A program made the position numbers and the translations under genes. This document shows, piece by piece, positions 49,342-61,600 of a DNA stretch of 64,000 nucleotides; within the stretch, counting starts at the first letter, position 1, and each line of letters starts with the position of its first letter. This stretch comes from Klebsormidium nitens (lineage: Eukaryota; Streptophyta; Klebsormidiophyceae; Klebsormidiales; Klebsormidiaceae): assembly GCA_000708835.1 (NCBI GenBank), contig DF237161.1:40952-104951 (forward strand), in the 5' to 3' direction. The notes under the pieces were generated by a model. It searched no databases. It saw only the letters and a list, made by a program, of their open reading frames with translations, and was not told the origin of the DNA.

Positions 49342-51258
49342 GTCGCCGTCTACAGCAGAGCCAAGGGACCGTAGCTTGCCCCAGCGGCCAAGTGGCATGG
49401 ACCAATTGCGGCGTTGCTTTTGATGCCACCAAGCAAGTGTGCATCAACGGCCGCATCTGTCTCATGTGAGCATCGTTCGTAAATGTTCAAAGCTGACTTA
49501 CCTACCCACTCACCAGAGTGATCCAAGAAAGAGACAACTTGCATAGCTTTTGAAGAGAGTACCAGACAATGTCAGTCTTCTTCCACCAAAGGCAATACAG
49601 TATCTGCGAGACCCCAGGGTGAGGTTTCAGCAGTGATGCCCTAGAAATGTGGCAATGATGCTCTGGAAATGAGACAACAGGTGCTGTGACTGAATTTTTG
49701 GATTTCCGATCCTTCTTTCAACCCAGACTTTGGTCAGTACTTTCCTCAAGGTCTTCATGCCTTCGATACTCTTAGCAGCACCAGACACCTTATCAAGTTC
49801 CGAAGATTTCCACAGTCTGTTACAACCTTCTCCTCGCCTCATTCATGCATTGCCTGCTTCTTCAGCCCTGCCCCTCAGCTTGCAGCCGCTTGCTTGATGT
49901 TGACAACAGGCTCATACTGTAAGTTTTCACTCCTATGTTCTCAAACACCTTGCTCTCATTCAGTGCTGCCGCATGGTTGCTCTGCAGTGGTCAGGAGCTC
50001 TGCAGCAATGCGTGCTTCTACCCCACGAAGTCGAGCTGCATTGCTGCTTCACTCGAAAGGGACCACCCAGGCGCTAATGACGGCAGCGAGACTCGCAACT
50101 GCACGACAGCTGTCAGCACGAGTTCAGCTGTCAGCGCAAGTACAGCTGTCAATGCCAATCCTGTAACCTTGGGTGCTGCTACCCCTGCATCGCCCACTTA
50201 CTTTGCCGGTGCAAGTGACAGACACGAGGATGGCGTAGGGAGTTCTCTGCCTTTCATTTTGCCATTGTTTGAACCCCTTGAATGTTCTTAGGGGGTGGAT
50301 GTGGTCTTGGCCCTGAGGATTTCAGAGAGCAAGACTGGACTTCGTTCTTTGGCTGCTTGCTTCGGCTGCTCGATAAGAGGGTCTTTTGACAACGACGATC
50401 TCAAGACGGCTGCCACCGCACCGTATGCTTACCCCTCAGAAGAAAGACAGAACATTGGAAGGATAGAAGAACAAATCGCTTGCGCTAGGGCCAACTCTTA
50501 TGTTCTTTGGATTACAGGCGCCATCATGATTGCTATCTGGTAGCTGGTTGCACACTCCGACTCTGTCTGGGCAGCCGTACCGCAGCCAGAACTTCTCGTG
50601 CCAATTATATTGGGTCCCAACTTCAACATAACCCACCACTTTTCCTTCCGCATGTTACGGAGGAAGACGTTTTTGGCTGTAAACTTTCAAGCGACGCTAC
50701 TCTTTCCTGCTCTCTTCTTCGAAAGGGCTAGAATGAAGCTAGATGCCGCCCTTGCGCTGCTTGTTTGGTCGCCAGAAAGGAAGGAAGTGAGAGCTAGAAC
50801 GCAACACCCTTTGCGGACACCATCACGAAACCCAAAAAGTGCACACGAAGATCTTCTTCCAGACCGTCCGATATGCGGACGACGGCTTCGATTCTTCTTC
50901 AAAAAGAGAGAAACTTGCACAAAGTAGGACACGGTATATAGGCACGAGCTTGACCACGCTAAAAGAGGGGGCGTCGGTCTATTTGGAAACCCATCCTCTG
51001 TCGTCAAACGCTTTCGCCCTACGTTCTTACAACTTCGAGCCGTTTCTCAACCCTCCTTTCCACCATTGGTATCTGCAGAACGTGGCAGCTGTTGTTGGGG
51101 GGATTGTTGGTGGGGTCACTCTACTAGGGGCGATAACAATCATTGTCATCATATTTTCCCGACGGCGGAGGAGTGAGGCTAAAGCGACAGAGTTCAAAAA
51201 GATGATAAAGGAAACAGCCGTAGCTGAGGCAGCCAATGGACAAGAGCCGCGTGGTTAA
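49342..51258 (+). CDS. Type I membrane protein with Cys-rich carbohydrate-binding-like domain (5' incomplete)
   Basis: Exons supported: 49342-49465, 49989 to about 50232, and 51079-51258; phase agrees at the first junction (phase 2) and is consistent at the second if the donor at 50233 (GTAGGG) is used. The first two exons encode two Cys repeats: CPSGQVAWTNCGVAFDATK-x-x-C followed by LIGQELCSNACFYPTKSSC. The spacing CxxGQ...C...A.(F/Y).(P/A)TK..C resembles the short carbohydrate-binding repeat of fungal endo-1,3-beta-glucanase and PriA-like proteins (CBM52/PF10645 type). A Thr/Ser/Ala-rich linker follows (TTAVSTSSAVSASTAVNAN), then a membrane helix (AAVVGGIVGGVTLLGAITII) and a basic cytosolic tail (FSRRRRSEAK) ending at a TAA. 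This layout is that of a surface wall sensor or adhesin. The signal peptide exon was not found, and the role is inferred from architecture only. Confidence 0.6.
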
Positions 51259-53173
51259 ATCTGGATTGCAAGATATGTGAGCGAGCCTGAGTATCTGCTG
51301 AAAGCAACTCAAGAGAAATCGAAGGAGGTCTCGAGAATCAAAGGCTTGGTGACTTACATAAGGTGCCTAAAGGGTAAGAAGTTGAGCTCTTCAGATGCTG
51401 TATCCTTGTCCAAGCGCTTTTCGACCCAGACTGCTGCGGACAAGGGTCTCTTGTCGAGCTGGAAGGCCTGTTACAAATTTTCGAGCCACTCTAGTATCAT
51501 TATTGCATGGTGAACATGTATAGCATTTGCTTTTTTAACGAAGGGCCGTCTTCATGACTTCAACGACTTGTGATACTGGTTACGAAAGTCACACACTTCG
51601 TCAGTGCATGTGCGATTGCAATTGGTACATTGAACGGCCCATACGATTGAGCAGAATGCACGAATGGGTAGGACCGTCGGGCCATTGGGTTACACAATCC
51701 TTTGGTTTCAAATTACTATGTACCATAAATGCGTGCTTACGTGACTTAAGGTCGACCATTTAGAGCAGGTTTATGTATATACGTATCTGTCTTTGAGCAT
51801 GCTATATAGCCCCTCATGCCATCATTCACCAAAAGCTCGGCCATGTTGGTGACTCATGCATAAGCAGCCCTGCCGCCCAGATTTCGTGTATATAGCATCG
51901 ACCTGCTTGTTGCTATCAAAGTGATATCGAGTTGTAATTAAGCATGGAAAGTCAGAGATGTTCAGTCTTGAGGATGTTGCGCACATGTTCAAAAATATCA
52001 TGGACGGTCACATGACGGCAGCACATGCATGTTATCCTAGCTGAGAATCAAGCAATGTTGCAAAGTTGAGCGGGGCCAAGGATAAATGATATGATCGTTT
52101 ATAGCACTCCGGTGCCATTCAACGCTCTGTATGGTATACGCTTCCGCAGGACCCCCGCAGGACTTCTGTCCTACTGTAGCTAGCTGCAAGGGAGCTTGTC
52201 TCAGATTGAACTTAGCCCCTGCGGAGCCTTTATATATGGCAGATAGAAGTACCGGTACCCTAAAGTTGTATATGATACGGCAAGAAAAGAAAAAACATGA
52301 TCCAATGCGAGCCGGCCGCTAGCTGGCTGGATGAGGAGCAAGGTGAGTTGCCCAATCATGGTGTAGCAATAAGAAGTGGTAGATCTGAGTATTGCTTATT
52401 ATGACATTGGGTATACATCGCAGGGAATCCAATGATAAATGTGGTGGGGCTTCAACCTTGTTCTGGTAAGTACCCATTGGTTACTTTTGCATGGCGTCAA
52501 TGCATCTGATCTTAGTTAGCCTAGTAGTAGGCATGAACGGTGATTGCGCAGAGAACAAATTGTCTCTGGCAAATACCCAGTTCCACTCAAAACCCAACAA
52601 CTGCCAGCTTTAGCATCTTGAGATGGCACCTAGTGTCATGCAATTGTTCCTTGAATCTTTCATCAATCATTGGGATTGTGAGTTGAGGTCAAGTTGCTCA
52701 ATTCGGTCTATCAATCCTGTTTTTACTGCTTTGCCCAATCGGTTGATCCATTTTTAATAGTGCATTTCACACATAATTTGCGAGGTTTGTCAGGAAACCG
52801 ACATCAATAGAACCGTCACGATCGTCTGTTCCTACTACGCTGTATCATGGAAACATATGGAAGTCTGGAATGATGATCCAGGGGGTGGATTTGGAATCAA
52901 CTTTGAAGCTGCTAGGAATGTGAACTTATCAAGGCAAACAAGGGTACATTGGGCGGCGTCGATACAATAAGGCAACAGTTCCGACCATCTAGCGATTAGT
53001 TGGCACCCTGGCTACTCACAAATGCCCCTTCAGCAGCCATCTAGGGTCTGACCACTTCAACAACAATTCTGTCCAGCTAGCGAAAGATTGGCACCCGGGT
53101 AATCACAGTGCCCCTTTAAATGGCAATGTAGGGTCTAACTAGTGCCCCTTGGACTATAACTGCAGCAAAGGAC
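51259..53173. other. AT-rich intergenic region
   Basis: No gene recognised. It lies between the convergent membrane protein and ICMT-like genes. A diverged tandem duplication lies at its right end (52979-53141). Confidence 0.6.
52979..53141. repeat. Diverged tandem duplication, about 75-bp unit
   Basis: Unit 1 starts at 52979 and unit 2 at 53067. Both contain CTAGCGA, TTGGCACCC, TCACA, TGCCCCTT and TAGGGTCT in the same order and spacing, roughly three quarters identical. It lies just beyond the stop codon of the ICMT-like gene and may be part of its 3' UTR. Confidence 0.7.
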
Positions 53174-53818
53174 TTAGAGGAGGTAGGGAACAATCTTGCC
53201 TGTTCGCGCTTTCCAGGCGGCAAACTCCGGGTAGCGGGACATTGACTTATCCTTCAGCCGCATGTTGGGAATCCAAAGCCCGACCACCATTGTTCCAAGA
53301 ATGGCCATAGGCAGCCAATGCATGGCCAACAACCCGAATCCCAAGTAGATGAGCAGCTCGCCGAAATAGTTGGGGTTCCGGCAGCCTGCCCACACGCCCT
53401 CGGTGAGCAGGGTCCCCTTGCGGTACTGCATGTGCATGTGCTTCTGCATGTCGCCCACGTAGTGGAAGAAGATCCCAGTGGCAGTCAGCGACACGCACAT
53501 TGCCAGGTACCATGGCGGGGCTTGCACGTGGCGCGACATGACCAGCCAACCAGCAATCCAGTACAGCGACAGGGGCAGCCACACGTAGAACACCCCATAC
53601 GGTATGCTACAGGGCACCAGGAACTGCCGATCAGGAAATGTGAACCCCTTGTACACCCACAGAAGGGCATACGTGCCGTGCGTGGCCAGGTAGATCCAGG
53701 CGGTGTAGTTCCACTCCTGGTAGAATGCCATCATCGCCAGGATCGCCAATGGCGTGACCGCCTTGTGGCTGTCCAGAAAGTCGCTCCGCTTGAATCGATG
53801 CGGCTGCGGGCTCGCCAT
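53174..53818 (-). CDS. Intronless ICMT/DUF1295-like integral membrane protein
   Basis: 214-residue polytopic membrane protein encoded by one uninterrupted frame from ATG (53816-53818) to TAG. It has about five hydrophobic segments and the C-terminal signature CRNPNYFGELLIYLGFG followed by a long loop and YPEFAAWKARTGKIVPYL. This signature belongs to the isoprenylcysteine carboxyl methyltransferase / DUF1295 / steroid 5-alpha-reductase C-terminal superfamily, in which the RxPxYxGE region binds SAM or NADPH. I cannot tell methyltransferase from reductase from the sequence. It probably resides in the ER or another endomembrane. It is the only complete single-exon gene in the window, all other genes having five or more exons or being split, so retrotransposition or horizontal transfer is possible. 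The start is the first Met and is followed by a hydrophilic N-terminus (MASPQPHRFKRSDF). Confidence 0.85.
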   Translation of the reverse strand: MASPQPHRFKRSDFLDSHKAVTPLAILAMMAFYQEWNYTAWIYLATHGTYALLWVYKGFTFPDRQFLVPCSIPYGVFYVWLPLSLYWIAGWLVMSRHVQAPPWYLAMCVSLTATGIFFHYVGDMQKHMHMQYRKGTLLTEGVWAGCRNPNYFGELLIYLGFGLLAMHWLPMAILGTMVVGLWIPNMRLKDKSMSRYPEFAAWKARTGKIVPYLL

Positions 53819-54704
53819 GATTCAAGAGCTGCGTCCCTTCAATGCGCAGCGGTAGCTGATGGCCACCCCGCTGTCAGTGTTGCTGGAATGTGGCTGTGGC
53901 CGGCCTGCCCCTTCAACCCACACGCTGCAACCCCGGGCCCAGGCGCCGAGCTGATCCTGTGCAACTGAAGATGTCAGAAGATACAGTCATTGCTGAGTCA
54001 AGATGAAGTCTGTCGAACTGGTGACCTCTGTCGATTGTCACTCAGGTATGACATACCTACAGCTACTGACGAGAGCTTCAGTACGTCAGTTTCAAGAGGG
54101 AAGCCCAAAAGGCGTCAGCGTCACTGTTCCCGGTCCTACATTTTAACATCGCAGATATTTCTCGTCAATTGACGTCGACCTGGTGCCTGAAAGCAATCAC
54201 GTTCTGGAGTTCTAGGTATGTAATAGCCCGCGGGTTAGTAGACAGCCGACGGAAATGTAGTTGCAAAACCGACCGAGCCGCCGCGCGGGGTCACTCGGAC
54301 TGGATCCAACCGGCCGTATTTCAGAGAGCCGGCCCTGGCAAACCGGCTGTCACGTGCAATCAACCGACTCATCGGGGATCGACCCTCTGGGCAGCCGGCA
54401 ACCTCAAAACTTCGTGGTGAAAACTGCTTCCGATTTTCCTTTAGGTATTGGCGCGTCGCTTCGACTCTCGAGGTACCGCATTCACCGTCATGATGACTCT
54501 GGCCCTCGTACGATACTCATGACGTAGGGCAGGTGTACAGGTCATGTCCGGCCGGCGTACGTACCGTATCCAACACGTAGGCTAGCACGAATTTGTGCAT
54601 TGAACGGTGAACGTTTTGCTCATGCCCCAATGATCGCCACATGCATATGATGCTCAGAGGTGTGAAAGGCAAACCCGGCCTTCGAAATAGGGAGGGATGA
54701 GATA

Positions 54705-54896
54705 CCGTACCAGCGTTTAATTTCGTCAGGTTCGACGCCAGATAATTAATTATGAAACGTTTGCGGGTTTCGGCAGCCCTAGCGTTACCTGCTAAACAAG
54801 ACCATTATCGGTCCATTACCGCCCAGAATATTTTCCAGCGGAATTCGTCAGACCAAATAGTTATTTAATATTTGACGAAATCAAACGCTGGTACGG
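54705..54896. mobile_element. MITE-like element 3 (192 bp, TA-flanked)
   Basis: Terminal inverted repeats of 24 bp: CCGTACCAGCGTTTAATTTC... from 54705, and its complement ending at 54896 with one mismatch. TA lies directly outside both ends (54703-54704, 54897-54898). The interior is AT-rich without an open frame. Size, TIR and TA target site fit a Stowaway-type MITE. Confidence 0.8.
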
Positions 54897-56159
54897 TAGG
54901 TTGGTGATGGCTTTGACTGGCCTAACGTATCTCAGGCTCAGCCACTCACAGTACTGCGCCAGTGTCATCGTTGGCTAGGTATAATGGGTCGGAACTTGGA
55001 TTGACCGTTTCAGTCTTGGGCGGCATCATGATTGGCGAGTTACTGCCGTTTCGATCTTTGACGTCCGATCTTGCCCAGGTTTGTTCCGGGCTCCCTGGCG
55101 GGGCCCGGGTTACCTAATGGCTATGCCCAGCTAGCTTTCGGCGACTACTCGTACCGAATGCGGTACGGTGTAATTCGGGACAATTCCAGCTACGGTATTA
55201 GTAAACATATAGAAACCGGGGAGTCTAGGAGTCGTAGGTCCGAGCCTCCGAGGGCAATGCCCAATACGAATATCGAACATGGATCTTCCAACTTCGTGAT
55301 AGCGGATCCGCAAATCTGGCCGACACGCGGCGAAATCTCCGGACGTACCGGTACAAGCAATAAACCCATGGGCCATGAATCATGATTATAGATTTATGGG
55401 CACGGTCTTGCTACCACCAAGGTATGATTCCGTATGCTCAAAGTATGCAATTATTTTTCGGCATGCGAGCCCAAATCTTGTGTTATTTTGCAGAATCGGA
55501 CCCTAATCCGAATGAGCTCCCAAAGCTACCTGGGTACCCGAGTACCCTGTTTTTCTCGCTTATGAAGGGTTACGGTACGTACCTTCGGTTCATATGGGCT
55601 TTGCTATCACTTTCCGAACAGGATTTAACAAATATTTTTCCTCTCCGAGAAAGCAGATTCCGACGGCTTATTTGGAATTTCCAACTTTCCGAATGCAAAT
55701 AATTATATATTTATTCGGAATCATACCTTGGTAGTACGGGTACCTAATATGTACGGGCGCACCGAACTGGAGTCACACTGGAGTCCCATGGCTGTACCTG
55801 CCTACCGACTCAGGATCATCGAGCCCATTCGCCCATATCGTATCATAATATCGTACATGGTCTCATGGTTCCGCCTAGAAGTCAAACCGGTGTAACTCTG
55901 GAAAACAGTAAAACCATCCACTTTGATTATCTTGGTGGCCGCCGGAAGCATTACCCGGTTGAGTGCCTTCAAAAGTGCTTAGGTTAAAGATGATCAGAAG
56001 ATAATTGATCCGAGCTAGGCGGGTATTCTGAGTCATGCAAGTGCCCGAATTTCCAATGTTCATCCCTCGAAACCCGGCAGTGTTAGTAACATAACCGTAC
56101 AGTTCCGCCACCCGGGAACCACGCCCCCGAGGGTGGATCTAAACCTCCTCCAACGCAAA

Positions 56160-56420
56160 AATGGTAGGTAAATTACGTAGGTACATACACTAATTGCTAA
56201 CAAATTCCTACCGTAGGTACCGGTACCGTTGGTACACTTTTGTACGCCGGCCTGGGCTCAAGCACAAGTTTCGAGGTACACCGTACCGTGCACATACCTA
56301 CCTAGGTACCTACCGCTGCCGGTAGCTAGCTGCTACCTAGGTGAAAGCTTGAAAAAGTGGAGGTACCTGCCTACCGGTACATTGGTAGTACCTACTCACC
56401 CACAGGCAACCGTACTGCCG
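56160..56420. repeat. GTAC/GGTACC palindrome-rich tract
   Basis: There is an unusual density of the words GTAC, GGTACC, CCTAGG and TAGCTAGC, including GGTACCGGTACC near 56217. The tract is low complexity but not a simple tandem repeat. Smaller patches of similar composition occur near 17350-17720 and 55070-55750. Confidence 0.55.
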
Positions 56421-58630
56421 CTTGTACCGTACTTCGCCACTTCAGGCCCTCCGTGTTGCAGGACTCCGACTGACAGTGCCAGACAGGAGACACTTTGCAG
56501 TGTAGGAGGAGGGATCTGAAGACGTCCCGCGCTCCAGCTAGCCTACTACCTGAATCCAGCTCGCTCGGGCCACGGCACCGTTGTGGCATCTATCTGCTGC
56601 GCCTTGAGAAAACCCGAGAAAAGCGAAGGGAGCTTGCAATTTGCCGCCAGCAGGTGAGTAGCGCTCCCTCTGTCTCATCCTTCTGCATCTGCTTTTTGGT
56701 GTGAGCTGTTTTCAATGCAAGGGGTTCACAGTGAATTGGTTTCCACATCTTCGTATGCTGGTCTTTTCAAGACAACCCTGCCAACCTTTTACATGATAGA
56801 TCATGAGTGTCATGATCACCGCACGGAATGCATGCCTGTTTTCAGTGCACAATTCCAAGTTGATACTGGGCTGCTCGCTAGCTGGTCCCGCATGCATGAG
56901 TGCTAGGCAAAAGGTACCGTTATTGGTGCCCTCGGGAGTTGGGTCCTCTAGCAAGCCCTTCAAGCATGAGGAGTCCTGGAAGGTTGCCGCTGGCCAGTTG
57001 TGTCTGGGCAGTCACCATCTGGACCAGAGATTTATGTCCTTTCCCCATTGAGGCAGTGGTTTAAGTTGGTCGCAATGACCACAAAACGGACGCTGCTTTT
57101 TTTACGATCATTTTTTAGTGTTTCAAGTTGAGGAGCACAGGTGTCACTATCATAAGGTCCAATGCAAGTAGCTGTTTCTCAACCGCTTCGCCTGTGATAT
57201 AGCTTTCAGTCACAATCTGCCCCTCAAAAATTTGACTGTGACAGGATTGTTCCCTCGAGCATTTCGTTGATTTCAAAGGCTTGCTTGAAACTGTTTTGGG
57301 TCCTGGATCTGCAACGCTCGATTGCCATTGTTCAACTTTTAAGACACTCCAGAATTGCAGGTGCGTGTCCAAAACGACAACGTGAGATATGGAACGAGAC
57401 CTGAAAAAGCTCGCACTCCCTGGTTGCTGATGCAAGTGGGTTCGCGTACTCATTATGGAACATTTCTTGACAAATGTCGGCTCCAAACATTTCAGAAACA
57501 CCGGTTCTTTACTCCTTGAGATAGCAACATTTGGGTGCATTTGAAAGGATGCTGTCTTGATCTGAAAGCGCAAAGCTATGACAAGGTTTCCTGTTTTTCC
57601 TTCCCTGCAGAGATATCTGATATCTTTGAAAAAAGTGTATTGAGCTGGGGTTTCCTATACCACCAATTGAAGGAGCGGAAAAGGGGGCTCTTATCACCCC
57701 CCCCTGACTTGTTGCAACCAAGGTAGAGGTGAGCAGGGATGTTAAAGTCAGAGTCGTACTTCGTTAGACTCGTTTTTTTTTGGTTCATGGAAATCGGAAA
57801 AGGGAACTGCTACAAATCAAAACCTTGAACAATTTGAACAAGGTTTGGCTGGCTTTATGATATGGGTTGTGGTCAGATTGAGTGTTTGTGGCCATGCAGC
57901 CGGGGATCTTGCACTACCATCCTCTTGGTCTTCCTCTTGGTCATTGTCACTCTTGCCTTATGAAGGTTGTGTGGAGTTTACCCTACCATTCTCTTGGTTA
58001 TTCTTGGTCATCCTTCACTCGCGCTTTGAGAAGGCTCTTTTGATACTGAAGTTTTGGGGCATCTGTTAAGCGATGGTTGTCCAGATCTCACATGCAGGTG
58101 TGAAAGCACCGAAAGATGTCATCAAATCTCTCATCTCATGTCAGAAAGCTGAGTGGCCTTTCACATCAAAGCGCAATGAGGGCAAAGTTGGGCATGGGCT
58201 CGCAGGCTTAGATATGCTGTTTGCATTGTGACTCTTGACTCAACGCGATTTGCATGTTGAGCAAAGTCGACAACAGCTGCATCCAGAACCATTTCACACC
58301 ATTGCCTCTAGGAAATGATTTTGTATTCATCCAGTTCCTCTGGACTCTGCAGCCCCTTCCAAATCAACCTCTCCTACCACGAGAATGGATGCACAGCTGG
58401 AAAATGTCCTGGACCCACATTAAAAGCACGCTCAAGAAAGCACAGAAGCCAGTGTTGGCTCCACAAAGCGAGGTTCACACCACAGGTATCTAATCCACGG
58501 AGAGCTGCATGTCTGTTGGAACCCCAACAACTGCTTCTCGGACCTCTTCTTCAGTCCCTCTTTCGCTAAACATGGTACCCCGAGCTTGACCTCTCCATCT
58601 TCTACTCTTTGCAGCGGAGCAGCAGCAGCC

Positions 58631-61600
58631 ATGAACGGGACCGTCACCATGGAGCTGCTCTCTGAGACCGTGGAGCGTCTCCCGCTGGCGGAGCTGGCGT
58701 TCTACCCGGTGGCCTTCATGGTCCTCCTGCTCAGTTGGACCACCAGGGCCGCCACGCCCGACCCCGCCGCGGTAAGGCCTGCCTCGCAGTTGCGCTTCCA
58801 GCACAGCAAATGAATCATAGCTCCTGCTGATGACAGCTTGCCACACTCCGACCATGCGCGGTGCGCTTGTCAGTGGAGCAAGTTTTGAAGTCATGAAAAT
58901 TTTAAAAGGCATTCAGAATAATGTGCTTTCCAGAGATCCAGAACTGAGGCTTTCCGAATTCTTCTCCCAATATATGCTTTCTGGCTCTTACATTTCCGGC
59001 CAAACATTTTGAACACAATACTGGCTTGATCCTGTCTTTCATATCAGCCCCTGATTGCCCCAACTCATGACCCGGACTGCCTCTACTCAAGAAGGCTCGT
59101 AGCATCCAGCCACACTCGACCCTGCTTGAAACCCGCCCTTCTCTTCATTCTGCAGATGGCGTACAAGCTGGGCCTGCCCTTCCTGGGCCGCCTCGCGCCC
59201 AGCCTCAACATGGGCTCGCTCCTCGTCTTTGTCGCCGTCTACTTTGGATCCTCCATGGGTAACTGGGCGCTCGCTTGGGTGGCGGTGGTCCTGGCGGCCG
59301 TCACATGCCCCAAGCCCATTGAAATGGTGCTTCTGAACGCGATCGTCAAGTCGTCGCTGTTTGGCTCCTCGCGCAAGGTCGAGACATTCATGGTGGACCT
59401 TCTGCGCATCGCGCGCGAGCTGGCGGCCAAGCAGGGGCAGCCCAAGGGTGAGGCGCACGTTACTCACTGTGCTTCAATTAGGGCTACTGTCTGGGCTCTT
59501 GCTCTTCGTCAGGGGGATTTGCTTAATGTTCCATAGTCTGAAGCCTCCTCAAAACCGTCGATTTCAGTTAAGAGGCCCGTAGGCGGACTTGCGAAATTTT
59601 TCCTTATCGTTCTGAAAGTTTTCGCTGACACAGGCTTGCCATTCGGCATTACCCAGTCGAGGGTGCAAAATAGATGCCCTCAATCACGCCAAAGGCACGA
59701 AGTAGTTGCAGGCCCACAGGAGCCCTTCTCCATGTCGAGGCTTCACATTTCGAACGAGCTTCCTCTCTTTGACACGATTTGTCAAACTGACACAAGGTTT
59801 GTTCGAACGAAGCTCTTCTCGCGTCCAAACCTGAGATATGTTCGGTAACGAGGCTTGGGGGGATGATAGAGACAGTGACAGATTGCTGGCTCCTGACTTT
59901 GCCTGTGCGTTTTGGCAGACGCCCTGATAGACTGCCTCAAGTTCGAGCTGCCCTTCATGCTGCCCATTTACGTCCTCATCGACGTCCACTACGCGCACTT
60001 CCTGCACGCAGCACCCACCTGCGAGTTCTTTGCCACCGAGTAAGTGCCTCTTCCGTTCAACATTAAATTGTAGAAGCAGACTCGGTAAATCCACCCAAAA
60101 ACCATGATACTTACCTGCGGCTCCTGTTGGGTTTGCACTCAATACGAACGAACAAAAAATGGCGCGTTTCTCAGATGATGAAAGTTGTGCAGTTAGAATT
60201 CGGTTGTCATCCAGGACATCGAAACCTAGCCAAGACTTCGTTTAGTCAGCCGCTTCTGTATTCCCTGCCGCTCTTCTATCTGTTGTCCCAAGACATTCAT
60301 TTCTCGGCCCTTTATCTGGTTTCTTTGTTGGCCTTATCCAGAGTTCTGCGGGGCCCTTCTCAGTCAGATTGAACGTACGTCTTTGTGATCGTCAAACTCA
60401 CCCTTTCATCAAAATACTCGGTCGAAGTACGAATCCACAGATTATGACCGTTCCTTCTAAAGTAAAAGGTGCTGGGTCGACCGGAATTATGGGTCAGCAG
60501 TACTCCTTTTCCCGGCTGTGAGGCAAACATGCCTACGTCCTATTGTCTATTTTCACGGTCGTCCCTGTATCTGTCCCAGCTACAAGGCGCGCGACTGGTT
60601 CATCGGCCCCAACCTGCTGACGGCCAAGAGCCCGCCCATGAAGAACCCCGAGTGGCTGATGCACCGTGCGCTGACGGCCGCCGTGAACGTGGACCGCAAC
60701 GGCATCGAGTCGACCATGGGGCGCATGGTGGTGCAGGGGATGAAGATCCTGGCGGAAATGAGCCGCGATCTTAAGAAGAAGTACGGCTCCGTCATCGACC
60801 TCTGCGAAGAGTTCGAGCACATCATCGTGAGTGAACGCTGGCTAGCCCGCGAATGAAGACGTTCACTCGTGGTGCAGCCCTTTTGAGAGTTTTGTTTGCG
60901 GGGTCAGGCAAGGATAGTCGTAGACTTGATTCAAAAGATGAGTCAGAATCGAAGGAGAAGGGGTCCGTGGGTGACGAGCTTCGTGGTCGTCCGAAAACAA
61001 GTCACGATCAGAGTTTTGTCAATCGAAATCTGCTTCGTATATTTGATTCTTTTCATGAAAATTACTCTTTTCCCTTTAATACGTCGTGCTGCCCGTACTC
61101 ATCTTTAGTACATTGGGAGTGGGTGCTTCGTTGCTGTCACTGGATGAGTTTTCGAGAAGTGACGCTTTGCGGTTTCCCATCCCTCACAAGTAACACGTCT
61201 CCTCCCCGCAGGTGACGGCCCACCTGAGCGCCATGTTCGGGCAGGCGTACACGGACAAGTTCCCCATGATCTCCAAGGAGGTCAACTACACGGCCATCAA
61301 GTACAGCAGCGTCTCCAACGGCATGCAGATCAAGGTGTGGCAGCCGCTCGAGGGCCTCAAGTTCCTGGACGGCCGCAAGAAGGTCGTGGACTCCCTCCTC
61401 TGGGCGCTCGAGCACAGCGACTCCGCCCTGCTGGAGATCATCAGGAAGGCGCACAAGGAGGTGAGGCGAAGGCTGGAGGCCAAAGACTCGTGTAATGGTG
61501 CACACAGAGCGTTTGTTTTCGATGGCATCAGCACTCTGGGGGTCTTCGTGTTGCATCGTCTTTCTGTGAGGAACGTTGACTCCGAGTTTTCGAGTTGTGA

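Larger units (their letters stand above)
53819..58630. other. Long intergenic region with repeats
   Basis: These 4.8 kb lie between divergent genes. No protein-coding gene was recognised. It contains the MITE-like element at 54705-54896 and a tract rich in GTAC, GGTACC and CCTAGG palindromes around 56160-56420. The last few hundred bases should hold the promoter and 5' UTR of the P450 fusion gene. Confidence 0.6.

Noticed and set aside
57115-57573. 152-codon minus frame upstream of the P450 fusion
   Set aside because: Composition and content look random and there is no domain or splice support.
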